Assembly: GCA_028822275.1 (NCBI GenBank)
Contig: JAPKEA010000002.1
Location: 1-53,576 of the forward strand
Direction of reading: 5' to 3'
DNA: 53,576 nucleotides
Origin: Planktomarina sp.
GTDB taxonomy: Bacteria; Pseudomonadota; Alphaproteobacteria; Rhodobacterales; Rhodobacteraceae
Part shown: positions 52,891-53,576 of the stretch, piece after piece
How the letters are laid out: every line of letters starts with the position of its first letter
How positions within the stretch are numbered: the stretch's first letter is position 1
Program-made: the position numbers and the translations under genes
The notes under the pieces: model-generated
The model's database searches: none
What the model saw: only the letters and a program-made list of their open reading frames with translations
Told to the model about the DNA's origin: nothing

Positions 52891-53576
52891 TTAGCTCATG
52901 AAAATATTGATCATGAAGAAGATGATGGCAGACAGTACAGCTGCAGCAGGAACAGTAATAATCCACGCTGCAATGATGGTTAGGAAGTGACTGCGGCGTA
53001 CTAGTTTGCGTCTTTGACGTTCTTCTTTGGGTTGATCATTTGCTTCAGAAATGGTGAGGCGAGCCGCCTTCATGCGCCGCTGTGCATCCCATTCACGAAA
53101 GAATCCGACTCCAAATACACCACCAACTGCAATGTGTGTTGAACTGACTGGTAAACCCAACCAACTGGCAACAATAACTGTGATCGCAGCCGATAGAGCA
53201 ACGCAATATGCGCGCATTGGGTTAAGCTTTGTGATTTGACCACCAACCATGCGGATTAGTTTTGGTCCAAACAAAAATAGACCAAATGAAATACCCAAAG
53301 CACCGATCCCCATTACCCAAATAGGGATTGAAATTGCATCCATAAAGCCACCTGTAGAGGTCGCTTGTACGATTGCTGCTAAAGGACCCACAGCGTTGGC
53401 AACGTCGTTGGCGCCATGTGCGAAGCTGAGCAATGCTGCAGATACAACCAATGGGATACCGAACAAGATTTTTAGTGATTTATTACGATTTTCAAGACCC
53501 TCAGATTGCCTACGAATGACTGGGATCATCGTCAACCAAATAATAATCCCAATGCCCAAACCGATCATCAATACTG
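52891..53576 (-). CDS. PiT-family inorganic phosphate transporter (N-terminal part beyond the window)
   Basis: SAALLSFAHGANDVANAVGPLAAI, ASWLGLPVSSTHIAVGGVFGVGF; frame open at the right edge. Confidence 0.9.
   Translation of the reverse strand, partial: VLMIGLGIGIIIWLTMIPVIRRQSEGLENRNKSLKILFGIPLVVSAALLSFAHGANDVANAVGPLAAIVQATSTGGFMDAISIPIWVMGIGALGISFGLFLFGPKLIRMVGGQITKLNPMRAYCVALSAAITVIVASWLGLPVSSTHIAVGGVFGVGFFREWDAQRRMKAARLTISEANDQPKEERQRRKLVRRSHFLTIIAAWIITVPAAAVLSAIIFFMINIFMS

Overview
AT-rich alphaproteobacterial chromosome segment, probably a marine Rhodobacterales/Roseobacter-group organism (inferred from gene content). It carries about 48 protein-coding genes; I found no tRNA, rRNA, CRISPR array or transposase. 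From left to right: 3' part of a zinc ABC transporter (znuC, znuB); a Liv-type ABC transporter operon that includes an acyl-CoA ligase; a Tat-exported orphan; htpG; GNAT, malonyl-CoA decarboxylase, 2OG-oxygenase, amidase and DMT-permease genes; a divergent acyl-CoA/hydroxy-acid catabolic cluster (about 20.0-31.7 kb) with a TetR regulator and a perfect palindrome in its divergent promoter; katG; the KDO genes kdsA/kdsD/kdsB; a convergent di-haem peroxidase / CRTAC1 (ASPIC/UnbV) pair; a xylose operon xylFHGBA with a divergent ROK regulator; GDPD and DCC genes; an eptA-PAP2-dgkA envelope lipid locus; and a partial Pit phosphate transporter. The most notable points are: (1) kdsD is interrupted by one in-frame TAA exactly between its SIS and CBS regions, with the reading frame intact on both sides; (2) separate APH-kinase and ACAD11-like dehydrogenase genes flank one divergent promoter, suggesting a bacterial 4-hydroxyacyl-CoA route; (3) the CRTAC1 gene overlaps the ROK sugar regulator through a TTGA stop/start and converges on a MauG/CCP-type peroxidase. 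All product calls come from motif recognition by eye, with no database search.
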